Source: Chlorops oryzae (Eukaryota; Arthropoda; Insecta; Diptera; Chloropidae). From it: a stretch of DNA of 64,000 nucleotides. The DNA is taken from the NCBI GenBank assembly GCA_020466095.1, contig CM035807.1:47781389-47845388 (forward strand), given 5' to 3'. Position numbers and translations under genes: made by a program. Below are positions 1 to 10,240 of this stretch, piece by piece. The first letter of the stretch is position 1. Every line of letters begins with the position of its first letter. The notes beneath the pieces are model-generated. The model searched no databases and was not told the origin of the DNA. It saw only the letters and a program-made list of their open reading frames with translations.

Positions 1-212
1 GTCGTGATCTGTCAAATGTAATATCAATACACACAAACCTATGGAACAATGTACAATGCTCTCGGATACGACAGCACGATGCGACAAATATTCGAAAAAT
101 TGAATTTTTGTCGCTCCGACACGATTTGACATTCTGAAGGCAGGGATGGTTGCGTTGAAAACAGGGCTGATATCTGAAACATCTGTTTTGAAAGGTAAAC
201 GGAAGTTGTGAA

Positions 213-368
213 ATGAGTAAGCTCAGCGATTAAGATATTCAAAGATTAAAAGATTTGGTGCGCGAAAAGCCTATGCTTTATGACAAGGGCCATCCGCACT
301 ATAAAAAAAAGGGATTGGAAGGACCAAGTGTGGCAAGAAATAGCAATAAAATTCAAAAATTCAAATAG
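213..368 (+). pseudogene. MADF-domain protein relic (Harbinger second ORF)
   Basis: From ATG 213 the frame reads through one internal TAA at 231-233 and then gives LKDLVREKPMLYDKGHPHYK, a close fit to the start of a MADF (Myb/SANT-like) DNA-binding domain, whose usual signature is a leucine-rich helix followed by P-x-LYD and HP-x-Y. The frame stops at 366-368 before the later helices. In PIF/Harbinger transposons such a protein partners the transposase in end recognition. The internal stop and truncation mean this copy is dead. Confidence 0.6.
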
Positions 369-598
369 TCAATGTCAAATTGCTGAACATTCATACAAGT
401 TGCCGTGCAAAACAATTTAGGGTCGTCTTTTTTCATTCCCATAAATGTTGTAGCGTAAAAATCCAATTGTTCCCGATATCCGAACATTGGTCGAACCCAC
501 CACTTTCGCGTACGCTTTTTTGCCTCAATGTATTTTCGATGGCCTAAAAATGCTACCGTTGCATACAACAAAATTCGGTGCGCCCTTAATGCTCTCAT
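353..598 (-). pseudogene. HARBI1-like transposase N-terminal fragment
   Basis: The 81-residue frame contains KRTRKWWVRPMF followed by a spacer and DDPKLFCTATCMNVQQFD, which matches the opening of PIF/Harbinger transposases (R-x-WWVRP, then an E/D-DP-x-x-F and F-D pattern ahead of the DDE nuclease). No catalytic DDE region follows, so only the N-terminal part of the roughly 350-450 residue family protein survives. It ends 15 bases inside the convergent MADF relic. It is certainly not functional as it stands. Confidence 0.6.
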
Positions 599-1870
599 TT
601 TCCTACTTTTTTTTTAATCGCAAGGTTTAAAATGTTATTGTCAAATTTTTTTTTTCGTTTGCGAGTAACATATGATTGCAAACGATACGATTTTCCCTGC
701 TATTGTACATTGGCTTGCAACACGACAAATCGGATGCGACAAATCGTTTTGTCGTGTCGTTCTGTCGCACCTATTGTACCTCAAGCTTTATTCACGAATA
801 GGAATATCGCGAATAGTGAACTCACCGTTTATACGGCAACCGACATTAGTTGGTCTTAAGCTGCAATCATTCATGGCATAAGACGGCATAACATAACATA
901 GCATAATCAGCTGGTTCTATCTATTCAATACATGTTGTATGCAAGTGGTCTGTGATGGCATAACATAACATAACAGAACAGAAGAAGCTGTAGAAAACAG
1001 ATTTTTCTTATGCCGTCTTATGTAAGTTCGAGCCAGCTGATTTGAATTTGTGCTGCCAACTCCTTCCCAAAGCTGCCACATTTGCCCTTTTTATGAAAAT
1101 CTCGAAAACCTACAATTACTAATGTTGTAATATATTAAAATAGTATTAAGCATATAATTTTTTATGAAAGCAAAATATATTTTATTACTTTTCGGCATGT
1201 CCCGAACTGATTTACAAGCGTTTGTTAATTACACGGTGCTACAAAAAAAAAAAAATTAAATACACCCGAAGAGTAACATAGTGTAGGCTGTTTATATGGT
1301 CGTATTATGCATAAAAATATTTTTGTTATTGTTGTTGTACCCTCCAAATTTTTTTTATTTACAAAAAACCGTTTTTTTCAATCTTTTCGCGGTAATCTTT
1401 GAATATCTCAGTCACCGTTTTAACGATGTTCAATATGTTATATGTTTTGGAAAGAGAATTGTCAGACCTTTCGAATGATGTATAACAATTTATTGTTTAA
1501 ACAAATGAAGTGTATGTTTTTATCGCATAAACCTAGAAAAAGTGATTTTTTTTTCTCAATTTCTTAACTTTAACCATTTTTTCTTACATAATGTTACAAG
1601 AAAAGGCAATAAAGATATGTAATATTCTAAAAGAACATTTTTTTACGAACAAAGTGGTGTATTGATTTATTGAATTGGAACAAAACTGCGGAAGCTACGC
1701 TACTTTTTCGTAAAAAGAAAATAAAGTTTTTGTATATGATTTTTCTTCGACGAAGGTCGGCTAAACATTTTTAATAAATCTTAAATGTGAAAAATCATAT
1801 ACAAAAACTTTATTTTCTTTTTACGAAAAAGTAGCGTTGCTTCCGCAGTTTTGTTCCAATTCAATAAATC

Positions 1871-2115
1871 TGTAGTGTAATGTTGATTTTATAATTATAT
1901 TTGATTATAAATTTATTTATACTACAATAAAAGATAATTATTATTTACAAATTTGAAATTAAAGAACTGAGCTTATCTTTAAACATCCGCTGTGTCCGAC
2001 AACCAGAGAGGAAGGAAAAAATGAAGAAACGATGATCAGCTGTTATTTGGAAAATGTTAAGAACGAGCGTTGCCACCTCGTATTATTTTAAAGCTACTGT
2101 GACGTTGTCGCTACA
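1871..2115 (-). repeat. 3' LTR of CsRn1-like element
   Basis: 245-bp terminal repeat, identical by eye to 6019-6263. Reading on the minus strand it starts TGTAGCGACAACG and ends ATTACACTACA. The pol stop codon at 2111-2113 lies inside this LTR. Confidence 0.92.
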
Positions 2116-5100
2116 GTACTCCCCCACCAGTGATGCTTAAGGCGAAACGAACTCTTTTTTTAGAACCTGGTTTTGTTTCCTGCTCTTCATTTTCTTCCAA
2201 GTTGGTCGTTGCAGCTGGTTTCAGTCGATCTATTGATACAAACTTCTCCTTTCCTTCCATATTTAGTTTAAATACTTTGGCAGATTTACTCAGCACTTTA
2301 TACGGCCCTTCGTATGGATGTTGTAGTGGCCGCTTAACTGCATCAGTTCTTACAAACACAAAAGAGCATTTGCTAAGTTCTTTGTTTATAAAATTTTTGT
2401 TGTTGGTGTTGTGAGTTGTAACTGCAGGCTGTATGTTGGACATTCGTTGGCGAAAACTCTGTATCCAGTTTATATCTGATGTCTCGTTATTATTAGATTC
2501 ACAAAGATCACCTGGAAGCTTGATGGGTGTTCCATAAACCATTTCAGCAATCGAGCAATCACATTTTTCAATAATTTTTGCGCGTAATCCTAATAATACT
2601 AGTGGTAGCGCTTCTGTCCATTCGTTACTTTTATGGCATCGAAGCGCTGCTTTAAATGTTCTATGCCACCGCTCTATTAAACCGTTGGACTGGGGATGAT
2701 AGGCTGTCGTGTGTACTATTTTTATTCCCAGACGATTGGCTAGTGTTCTAAATAAACGCGATTCGAATTGACGTCCTTGATCGGTTACCACAATGCTTGG
2801 AACTCCGAACCTGGAAATCCATGTATTTAAAAATGCATTCGCGACTTGCTCCGCAGATATGTCTTTTAAAGGAATGGCTTCTGGCCATTTAGTGAATCGA
2901 TCAATGCAAGTAAAAACGTATCTGTAGTCGTTAGAAGGAGGCAATGGCCCAATGATGTCAATGTGAACGTTTGAAAATCGTTGTTTTGGTGGTTGAAACT
3001 GCTGAATTGGACTTTTAGTGTGACGCGAAATTTTTGCTCTTTGACATGTCAAACAGGTTTTTGCCCAAGCAGCGATGTCCTTACAAATCGATTTCCATAC
3101 ATATTTTTGTCGAATTAATTTGCTAGTTGTTTTTGGACCCGTGTGAGCTAATCCATGTATGATGTTGAAAATCGTCTTTCTAAATGAAATTGTTAGATAT
3201 GGTCGAATAACATTATTTGAAACATCACAATAAATTTTCGCTTCGCTATTTGGAAATGTTAAAAGCTTTAATTTGAGATTAGACTTGTCGTCATTCAAAA
3301 GATTTTGTAGCTCGAGGTCACATTTTTGTTCGGCTTCCAGTTTTTTAAAATTTATAGGACTTGGTGAGTTTATTGCATTAATCCTGGATAAAGCGTCTGC
3401 TGTTATATTCTCTTTGCCGCTGATATGACGAATGTCAGTCGAAAATTGTGAAATGAGATCCAAATGTCTTAATTGTCTTGGAGATGCTTTCTCTGGACGT
3501 TGGCGAAATGCATATACCAGCGGTTTGTGATCAGTGAAAATAATAAATTCTCGACCTTCTAAAAAATATTTAAAATGTTTAACAGTCATATAGATTGCAA
3601 GTAGCTCTCTGTCGTATGCACTGTAATTAACTTGGGCTTTATCCAATTTTTTTGAAAAGAATCCCAGTGGTTTCCATTCACCATTAATATTTTGTTCCAA
3701 AACTCCACCTATAGCGAAATCGGATGCATCAACTTTCAATGCAGTTTGCGCACCAGGAACGGGAAAACTCAACAATGTTGAGTCAGCTAATGATTGTTTG
3801 CATTTAGTAAAGGCTTCTTTTAATTCGTTTGACCATGCAATAGGAGTTTTGTCATTTTTTACGTTTTGTTTGTGTATACCGTGTAGTAAAGCTTGTGACG
3901 CAGCTGCTTTTGGCATAAATTTACGATAAAAATTTATCATGCCTAAAAATCGTTTGAGATCTTTGATAGTCTTAGGCAAAGAATAATCTTTTAATACTTG
4001 AATGCGGTTTTGAAGAGGTTTAATACCGTTTTGGTTGATTGTGTATCCTAAGAAATCTATTTCTTTGGTACAGAAAACACATTTTGCCATATTTGTTGTG
4101 AGACCGTATTCACGAAAGCGTTGAAATAGTTTTTTTAAATGCTGCACATGTTCTTCTTGACTTTCAGAGGCGATTAAAAAATCATCAAAATAGGCGTATA
4201 CTCCTTTCAATCCCTTAATGACTTCATCTATAAATCGTTGAAAAGACGGTGCAGCATTCCTCAGCCCAAATGGCATTCGCAAAAATTCGAAATTCCCGAA
4301 CGGTGTAGTTACTGCAGTTTTTTTAATACTGTCTTTAGCCATGGGTATATGATGGAATGCTTTTACAATATCAATTTTGCTGAAAATTGTTTTTCCATTT
4401 AAATAGTTACTGAAATCGTGTATATTCGGTACTGCATATCTGTCAGGAATGGTTCTGCTATTTAGTTGGCGATAATCTCCGCAAACGCGCCATTGCCCGT
4501 TTGATTTGAGCGTCATGTGTATGGGGCTGGCCCAATTACTATTCGATGGTCTGCATATGCCCAACTTTTGGAGTTCATCAAAACTTTTCTTACAAGCGTC
4601 AAATTTTTCTGGAGATAGCCGTCTGGGTTTTGCAAAAACCGATGCTCCTTCAGTCGTTTCTATGTAGTGCTCTACCTTGTGGCTAACATTGGTGCGGAAG
4701 TTGGCATTGTTAAGGTCGTTATATTCTTCTAGCAGTGACTTCAGAGGATTTGTAGTAATCGTCTCGGTTGTTTGTGTGTCATAAATTCGGAATCCTTTAC
4801 ATTTAGTACCTGTTGATGGATCAATTATATGACTATTTTTTATATCGATGAGTAGGCCATAGTGTGCGATGAAATCCGATCCAATGAATGGCTTATCAAC
4901 TTCCGCAATAATAAAATTCCATTTTAGTTTTCGTTTTAAACCAAAATCGAGAATGAGTGTTTGTTTACCAAAAGTTTTAATGGGCGTGCCATTAGCAGCA
5001 TAAAGTGTAAAAGAGTCTATTTGTTGTCGTTGGTGATTTTTTTTCTTCACGGGAAAAACGGACACATCAGCACCGGAATCTATGAGGAACCTGTATTTCG

Positions 5101-5263
5101 TTTTAGTGTCACGAACAAACAGGCGACAAATTTCATAGCGGATCTCATCCGTCACCAAAGATGAGACGCTCTCTAGTTTTCCGATTTTTGATTTTGCTTG
5201 GAGAAAGTGCAAGGCTGGACGCATTTTTGTGCCTTCTCCTTGTATTTGTAATGGTACCAGCAA
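2111..5263 (-). CDS. pol: Pol polyprotein (PR-RT-RNase H-IN), CsRn1-like
   Basis: 1050 uninterrupted residues. In order: aspartic protease with IDSGADVSVF near residue 62; reverse transcriptase with a YFDD active-site box (AYFDDFLIA) near 4190; RNase H with KVDASDFAIG, FTDHKPL and ADALSR; integrase with an HHCC zinc module (HTG...CLTCQ) and the catalytic motifs HIDIIGP, TDQGRQF and NGLIERWHR; then a C-terminal GPYKVL module. All catalytic residues I can place are present. It overlaps gag by 91 bases in the -1 frame, so expression by -1 frameshifting is likely, although I could not identify a classical slippery heptamer. The start given is the first ATG of the frame, not a proven start. The protein would reverse-transcribe and integrate the element. 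Confidence 0.93.
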   Translation of the reverse strand: MLVPLQIQGEGTKMRPALHFLQAKSKIGKLESVSSLVTDEIRYEICRLFVRDTKTKYRFLIDSGADVSVFPVKKKNHQRQQIDSFTLYAANGTPIKTFGKQTLILDFGLKRKLKWNFIIAEVDKPFIGSDFIAHYGLLIDIKNSHIIDPSTGTKCKGFRIYDTQTTETITTNPLKSLLEEYNDLNNANFRTNVSHKVEHYIETTEGASVFAKPRRLSPEKFDACKKSFDELQKLGICRPSNSNWASPIHMTLKSNGQWRVCGDYRQLNSRTIPDRYAVPNIHDFSNYLNGKTIFSKIDIVKAFHHIPMAKDSIKKTAVTTPFGNFEFLRMPFGLRNAAPSFQRFIDEVIKGLKGVYAYFDDFLIASESQEEHVQHLKKLFQRFREYGLTTNMAKCVFCTKEIDFLGYTINQNGIKPLQNRIQVLKDYSLPKTIKDLKRFLGMINFYRKFMPKAAASQALLHGIHKQNVKNDKTPIAWSNELKEAFTKCKQSLADSTLLSFPVPGAQTALKVDASDFAIGGVLEQNINGEWKPLGFFSKKLDKAQVNYSAYDRELLAIYMTVKHFKYFLEGREFIIFTDHKPLVYAFRQRPEKASPRQLRHLDLISQFSTDIRHISGKENITADALSRINAINSPSPINFKKLEAEQKCDLELQNLLNDDKSNLKLKLLTFPNSEAKIYCDVSNNVIRPYLTISFRKTIFNIIHGLAHTGPKTTSKLIRQKYVWKSICKDIAAWAKTCLTCQRAKISRHTKSPIQQFQPPKQRFSNVHIDIIGPLPPSNDYRYVFTCIDRFTKWPEAIPLKDISAEQVANAFLNTWISRFGVPSIVVTDQGRQFESRLFRTLANRLGIKIVHTTAYHPQSNGLIERWHRTFKAALRCHKSNEWTEALPLVLLGLRAKIIEKCDCSIAEMVYGTPIKLPGDLCESNNNETSDINWIQSFRQRMSNIQPAVTTHNTNNKNFINKELSKCSFVFVRTDAVKRPLQHPYEGPYKVLSKSAKVFKLNMEGKEKFVSIDRLKPAATTNLEENEEQETKPGSKKRVRFALSITGGGVL
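2116..2130 (-). promoter_or_regulatory. Polypurine tract of CsRn1-like element
   Basis: On the minus strand the bases just upstream of the 3' LTR read CACTGGTGGGGGAGTAC, a purine-rich run suited to priming plus-strand DNA synthesis. It is also coding: it specifies the last glycines of pol. Confidence 0.7.
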
Positions 5264-5991
5264 TAAGGTTTATTCTCCCTAGATTTTGATCTATGACGTT
5301 TATTATTTGAGCGACTTTTATTTCTTGATAGTGCTGCGACTTGACTTCCGAGTTCCTTTATTTGCTTCTGAAGAGTATCTAATGTCGCATTATGTTGTTT
5401 GTCAGGACTTATCGATTTAATTTCTGATGATTCAGTGGTATCACCAATTTTATCAGCCATTATTGCAAGCTTATCCAATGGGTCGTCGCTCACGGCTAAT
5501 ATTGCCTTTGTTTGGTTTGGAAGACGTTGGATCCACAGCTGTTTCAGCAACTCATCTGTTATCTTACCAACGGAAAGAGCTCGCATCTCGTTCAACAGTT
5601 CTGATGGTTTTTTTTCGCTGGTGTCCACATTGCTTAAAAGTTTGCGTAGTCTTTTCTCTTCTGAATCGGTGAAAGAATTAATCAAACGTTGTTTCAATGT
5701 GAAGTATTTATTTTCCGTAGGTGGATTAATTATTATGTCAGACACCTTGGACAACACGCTGCTTTCAATAGCTGCTACAACCGAATGATATTTTGTGTCA
5801 TCTATTGTTATTCCGGCTATTACGAATTGCGATTCCAATTGGCTGAACCAGAGATGCGGGTCAGCACGCCAAAAAGGTGGTGCCTTTATTGAAACACGTG
5901 CCACTTCTGCGTTTCCATTACCTGCTGGTTGCCTAATGATGGCATTTTCGTCAATGGAGTCAGTTGGCATATTAAATCCGTATTTAACCAT
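5173..5991 (-). CDS. gag: Gag of CsRn1-like element
   Basis: 272 residues. Residues ~37-150 (PPFWRADPHLWFSQLESQF onward, then LKQRLINSF and LRKLLSN) match the capsid-like domain of insect and trematode CsRn1-type gags. A basic KRHRSKSR stretch precedes a zinc-binding motif CWYH...CVQPC, spaced C-x2-H-x9-C-x3-C. This CHCC order replaces the usual CCHC knuckle and is a reported peculiarity of this lineage. The ATG is 28 bases from the LTR edge. The frame ends inside pol (91-bp overlap). Its job is to form the particle that packages the element RNA. Confidence 0.88.
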   Translation of the reverse strand: MVKYGFNMPTDSIDENAIIRQPAGNGNAEVARVSIKAPPFWRADPHLWFSQLESQFVIAGITIDDTKYHSVVAAIESSVLSKVSDIIINPPTENKYFTLKQRLINSFTDSEEKRLRKLLSNVDTSEKKPSELLNEMRALSVGKITDELLKQLWIQRLPNQTKAILAVSDDPLDKLAIMADKIGDTTESSEIKSISPDKQHNATLDTLQKQIKELGSQVAALSRNKSRSNNKRHRSKSRENKPYCWYHYKYKEKAQKCVQPCTFSKQNQKSEN

Positions 5992-6002
5992 GCGATCCTT
6001 TA

Positions 6003-6015
6003 GTCGGGGTCACCA
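6003..6015 (-). promoter_or_regulatory. Primer-binding site, tRNA-Trp type
   Basis: Three bases after the 5' LTR the minus strand reads TGGTGACCCCGAC, complementary to a tRNA 3' end GTCGGGGTCACCA. From memory this fits insect tRNA-Trp, the primer reported for CsRn1-type elements; the tRNA identity should be regarded as likely rather than shown. Confidence 0.7.
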
Positions 6016-6018
6016 ATT

Positions 6019-6263
6019 TGTAGTGTAATGTTGATTTTATAATTATATTTGATTATAAATTTATTTATACTACAATAAAAGATAATTATTATTTACAAAT
6101 TTGAAATTAAAGAACTGAGCTTATCTTTAAACATCCGCTGTGTCCGACAACCAGAGAGGAAGGAAAAAATGAAGAAACGATGATCAGCTGTTATTTGGAA
6201 AATGTTAAGAACGAGCGTTGCCACCTCGTATTATTTTAAAGCTACTGTGACGTTGTCGCTACA
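6019..6263 (-). repeat. 5' LTR of CsRn1-like element
   Basis: 245-bp LTR matching 1871-2115 with no difference seen by eye. It carries the element promoter by position. It is followed on the genome side by the AATC target duplication (6264-6267). Confidence 0.92.
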
Positions 6264-7265
6264 AATCAATACACCAATTTGTTCGTAAAAAAATGTTCTT
6301 TTAGAATATTACCTATCTTTATTGCCTTTTCTTGTAACATTATGTAACAAAAAATGGTTAAAGTTAAGAAATTGAGAAAAAAAATCACTTTTTCTAGGTT
6401 TATGCGATAAAAACATACACTTCATTTGTTTAAACAATAAATTGTTATACATCATTCGAAAGGTCTGACAATTCTCTTTCCAAAACATATAACATATTGA
6501 ACATCGTTAAAACGGTGATTGAGATATTCAAAGATTACCGCGGAAAGATTGTAAAAACAGTTTTTTGTAAATAAAAAAAATTTGGAGGGTACAACAACAA
6601 CAACAAAAATATTTTTATGCATAATTCGACCATATAAACAGCCTACACTATGTTACTTTCCGGGTGTATTTTCAGTGTCGCACCGTGTTATTTCTTGAGA
6701 AATTGTGGAAATAATTTTTACCCCCTTTCCGCAATGTGCGCAAATTACAACATTGCCTCTTCTGTGCTCTTATGTTTTCTTATGTCTTCACTGACTACTC
6801 AAAAAGCACTTATGTTATTTTATGTTATGTTATGTTCTGTTATGCCGTCTATGCCATGAATGATTGCAGCTTTAGCGCTACTTGACTGCCAAAACGAAAT
6901 GAAATGGTAGCACACTTGAAAAACACATGATTTCATAGCATCACGAATGCTTTTACCAATTAGTTTTTCAAAAGTGAAAAAATGTCAGTCTATGATTTAA
7001 GTATTATCCATGTGCAGCGGTGGGTTTCCTTTCCGTTCTCCATCTTTTTTGAACTCAAATTAAACAAAAGCACTGCCGGATCGTCAAAAAGAGAGAAATC
7101 AGCGAAAAATGTGTTATCACCTTTCGTGTTTATCGCGAATAGTCTCACTATTCACGAATAACTTTCGTGAATTAGCTATTCGTGAATAAGACCGTTTATA
7201 CGGTAAAAATCGCTATTCGCGATATTCTTATTCGCGAATAAGGCATACGTATAAACGTAGTAAGT

Positions 7266-7640
7266 GATGCCACGAATAGTAGATTTGGCCGAATACCGAA
7301 TATTCGGTCAACCTCTCGGCCGAATAACGAATATTCGGCAACCGAATATTCGGCACGTAGTAAAGACAGCTTGGGCCTACTCGCGACTAGCTGGAGTCAA
7401 GGCAAAAGCTGCCGCTGGGAAACTTGTTCACTGTTTATAATGTTTTCGAAGAAAATTTAGAAGAAGCTAGCGAACATTTAATATTTCTAAATAATAAAAT
7501 GCAAATCTGCTGTATTTTTAGTTCTCGTTTATTAAATTTTTTTAACGTTATTGTGAGAAAAACTTATTGTAGTTACTGCTCATTTTTTTAATAAGTTATT
7601 TCTACTATTCGATATTCGGCCGAATATTTTAACCATATAG
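7266..7640. repeat. CGAATATTCGG-rich inverted repeats
   Basis: At least three copies of the palindrome CGAATATTCGG or a close variant occur in 7285-7350. A matching inverted end lies at 7600-7632 (CTATTCGATATTCGGCCGAATA). The block looks like a small inverted-repeat element of about 370 bp. No coding potential and no convincing target duplication were found. Confidence 0.35.
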
Positions 7641-8312
7641 TACTATAGATGGCACTTGGCAAAAACGTATGTGTTGAATTGAAGTAGGCCCCCTGTGCAT
7701 GCACTCTTATGGAAAAATCAAAAACGTAGCACGCCCCCTGAAAATTCCGGTTCCGGTCTAACCAATATTTTATAATCTTGTAACATGAACTAAAATATCT
7801 GTTAAAAATCAGTTATATATAAGTGTTAATCAATGGTTTTTCATAAGAACTAATTTTATTTTTTAGCAAAATATGTTAGTTTAATACAATTAAAAAAAAG
7901 TTAGATAGAATTTTGCTCATATTATTGAGGAACGATAAAGCAGAGTACTCATGTGTCGAATATGACCGATTCTCAAAAAGTTTGAATTCCACCACTTCTG
8001 TGGTTGATATGATATATTCAGTGATATCATAACTAAAACTGCTCGATACATAACTAGTGGCTCAAGTACTTATGACATATCATGATAAACAGAATGCATA
8101 AACTATAAATTGGATCTCTTCTGAATGAAAAGGGTACAGAATTGCATAAACTATAATAAAAAACTTAAAAAGTTTTACATTAAAACGAAAACATTAAAAA
8201 ATTTCAACGCAAGTATGTTGAGTTACAAAATTGAGTGAACACTCCAAAAATTAAAGCATCACTAGTTCACCATGGAATTCGGTTGTTGTTGTAAGTGTCC
8301 CCTATATTACTA
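7641..8312. other. AT-rich non-coding spacer
   Basis: No gene or repeat with definable ends was recognised. A short run at 7684-7698 (AGTAGGCCCCCTGTG) resembles the terminus of the MITE at 18584-18823, so a decayed end of that family may be present. Confidence 0.3.
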
Positions 8313-8532
8313 TATGATTTTAACTATTAGAGCCAATTTCACCAAGCATACTTAAGTAAAAATCGTCGTTTAAGTACAGATTTTCATTTTCATCAACCTA
8401 AATGGCAAGTCGAACTTAAGTGATCCATATCGGGCACTTAAGTAGAGTTTATGCAACTCTGTGTTGTTGTAATGGAAACAGCTGATTTAAAAAGAAAACT
8501 ATTTATGTATATGGAAACTTGTTCTATTTATC

Positions 8533-8739
8533 ATGTCGAGCGATGATAGTGATTGCGATTACGAGACAATTATTAAAGTTGTGTTAAACCGTCGACCTCG
8601 TATAATCAGGGACCGAAAGAACTTTTTTATATATTTCGATGAAGTTGACTTTCGAAACAGATTTCGCCTTTCCAAAAGTGCAGCATGGACAATACTGGAG
8701 CTCATACGGCACAAGATAGCACACACAAGCAATAGGTGA
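8533..8739 (+). pseudogene. HARBI1-like transposase N-terminal fragment 2
   Basis: The 68-residue frame contains YFDEVDFRNRFRLSKSAAW followed by ILELIRHKI, which fits the FRLSK-x-x-V-x-x-L-L segment near the start of PIF/Harbinger transposases. An acidic N-terminus (MSSDDSDCDY) precedes it. The frame stops at 8739 with no DDE domain. It lies in a block (8330-8849) bracketed by a 22-base direct repeat at 8313-8334 and 8850-8871, so it is a truncated element. It is unrelated in sequence to the fragment at 353-598. Confidence 0.55.
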
Positions 8740-8867
8740 TTTTATTCTCGTTATTTTCAAACACAAAATGTTTTAACTTGCACTGTCGCAGAAAAATTTC
8801 TTCTGAAAATTTTTAGTGCGGGACTCCATGATCGTTGTGTATTCCTTATTTATGATTTTAACTATTA

Positions 8868-9261
8868 GAGCCTATACTGACGAGTAGTTGCAGTAAAATA
8901 CTTGCACATTAGGAGCCAATTCGCTACAACGTCGTAATCGTGTGAGAGAGACAACTATATTGACGCTCCTTTAATTCTTCAAAGTATGCCAACAGTTTAA
9001 CACCTTCGAAAGTTGGTGTCATGATTTACTTTGAAAATTTGCGGCAATCAGCTGTCCTGGCATTTACTTCGCATAAAATGGACATGCTCATTTCTATGGC
9101 GAAGTAAACTCATGAAAGTCGCATGCAACCCTTGCGCACTTGATTACCTTGACATCTCAGTATACGGAAAGTAAAGTATTTGACTTCGAAAGTACTTTTC
9201 AATTTTTTTTGCACGTATTTCTTATGGGCGCCTTACTTACTGCATATCTCAGTATAGGCTT
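8868..9261. mobile_element. MITE, PIF/Harbinger type, TSD TTA
   Basis: Inverted ends (G/A)AGCCTATACTGA, with further matches around TGCAGTAA inside, flanked by TTA at 8865-8867 and 9262-9264. 394 bp, no open frame of note. Confidence 0.6.
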
Positions 9262-9687
9262 TTAAAGTGGCCGAATATTCGTGGCTAGGGTTGGAACTTG
9301 GCGAAGAATACAGTGCAGCAGTTTTAACAAAAAAGGGCAGTAGATTTGAATTTTGCGCAGTAAAAAAAAAAATCATTACAAATCTGTGTTATATATTATA
9401 TATTGAAAATATATTTTATTCTTTTCAAATGAGAAGAAAAACGAAACAAAAAGTACGTTTCATGTAAATATATCTCCATATTGCGCGTCTTCCAATGTTC
9501 AGCGAAGATTTTTGACAAGATTTTTTTATGTTATATCAGCTGTCAAACTGTTAATATCGCGACATATAAGCTTAAATGGAAAAGCCAAGATGTTAAACAA
9601 GGACAACAATAGTATCATTGTCACTAATAGAATTGCGGTGTTGATAATGTATAACCAAAATTGGTACTTTTTTGGAAGTTATCGTTA

Positions 9688-10240
9688 AGGTGCGCTCACA
9701 CAATATGTATCGCGCAATATGACCTGTCAAATATGCCACAAGCGAAGCTGGCATGTCGTGTGAATGCAAGAATGTCGATACATATGACTGAGCCACATGT
9801 CTGTGCATCTTCCTTTATTCGATTTTAAAATGCTTTCCACACGTAGATGAAATTAAGCAATTTCAGAACAAAATTGAAATTGCCTCAATTTCAAATGTAA
9901 GATATTGTTCTGAAATTTTGAAATCGAGCAAAGGTAGATATACGTTGGCAGGCATTATTAAATTAATTTGATATTCGTATTGTGTGCACACGCGAAAAAG
10001 CTGAATTAATCGTTTACATGACATAAGAATGTGTCGCGAAATGAAGTCGGCAAAGGTAAAATAGTTCGCTTTTTAATGTGCCAATTGCCATTATTTTAAA
10101 CAAGGGAATTAATCGGACATGACATATATGTGTCGTGTGAGTGCAAAAAAGACAATGCATGTGCCAAGCCAATTTTGACAGTAATACGGGATGAAATTTG
10201 ACAGGTCATATTGCTCGATACATATTCTGTGAGAGCACCT
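9688..10240. mobile_element. MITE with long TIRs, TSD TTA
   Basis: The ends AGGTGCGCTCACACAATATG (left) and AGGTGCTCTCACAGAATATG (right, reversed) continue matching for about 45 bp. TTA flanks both sides (9685-9687, 10241-10243). 553 bp. Non-coding: the minus frame at 9593-9808 merely crosses the left end. Confidence 0.8.

Larger units (their letters stand above)
1..783. mobile_element. PIF/Harbinger-type relic, left end outside window
   Basis: This stretch carries remains of both proteins typical of PIF/Harbinger elements in tail-to-tail order: a MADF-like reading frame on + (213-368) and the N-terminal part of a HARBI1-like transposase on - (353-598). Sequence near 55-105 (CGATGCGACAAAT and neighbours) is loosely repeated in inverted form near 715-775, as expected of subterminal inverted repeats, but exact ends were not resolved and the left one may lie before base 1. 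Pairing of the two proteins is what supports the family; each piece alone would be weak. Confidence 0.55.
1871..6263 (-). mobile_element. Intact CsRn1-like Ty3/gypsy LTR retrotransposon
   Basis: Two 245-bp direct repeats (1871-2115, 6019-6263), TG...CA bounded and identical by eye, enclose gag and pol on the minus strand. The insertion is flanked by AATC on both sides (1867-1870, 6264-6267). The primer-binding site and polypurine tract are both in place. Lineage evidence: the tRNA-Trp-type primer site, the CHCC (not CCHC) gag motif and the gag sequence are features I associate with the CsRn1/Kabuki lineage. Identical LTRs and fully open frames indicate a recent, possibly still competent, insertion. 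No env frame is present. Confidence 0.9.
859..6871. mobile_element. Palindromic long-arm DNA element, TSD TTA
   Basis: The ends are perfect inverted repeats (AGCTGCAATCATTCATGGCA at 859 and its complement ending at 6871), flanked by TTA on both sides (856-858, 6872-6874). Left arm 1260-1745 and right arm 1787-1870 plus 6264-6660 are near-complementary, meeting at a hairpin centred near 1765. The parts at 900-1190 and 6690-6850 have diverged. Without the retrotransposon in its right arm it is about 1.6 kb. No transposase is present. The TTA duplication points to PIF/Harbinger, the arm layout to a foldback structure. Confidence 0.65.
788..7241. repeat. Outer inverted-repeat pair flanking the palindromic element
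   Basis: Bases 788-838 (TTATTCACGAATAGG, then ATATCGCGAATAG and CGTTTATAC) recur in inverse orientation at 7191-7241 (GTTTATACGG, then CTATTCGCGATATTC and TTATTCGCGAATAA). This suggests that a small TIR element was opened by the 859-6871 insertion. The intervening right-hand part (6872-7190) also carries several TATTCGCGAATA-type palindromes around 7114-7180. No clean target duplication was found, so the element boundaries are inferred. Confidence 0.4.

Noticed and set aside
9593..9808. 71-residue minus frame
   Set aside because: Spans the border of a MITE and has no domain resemblance.
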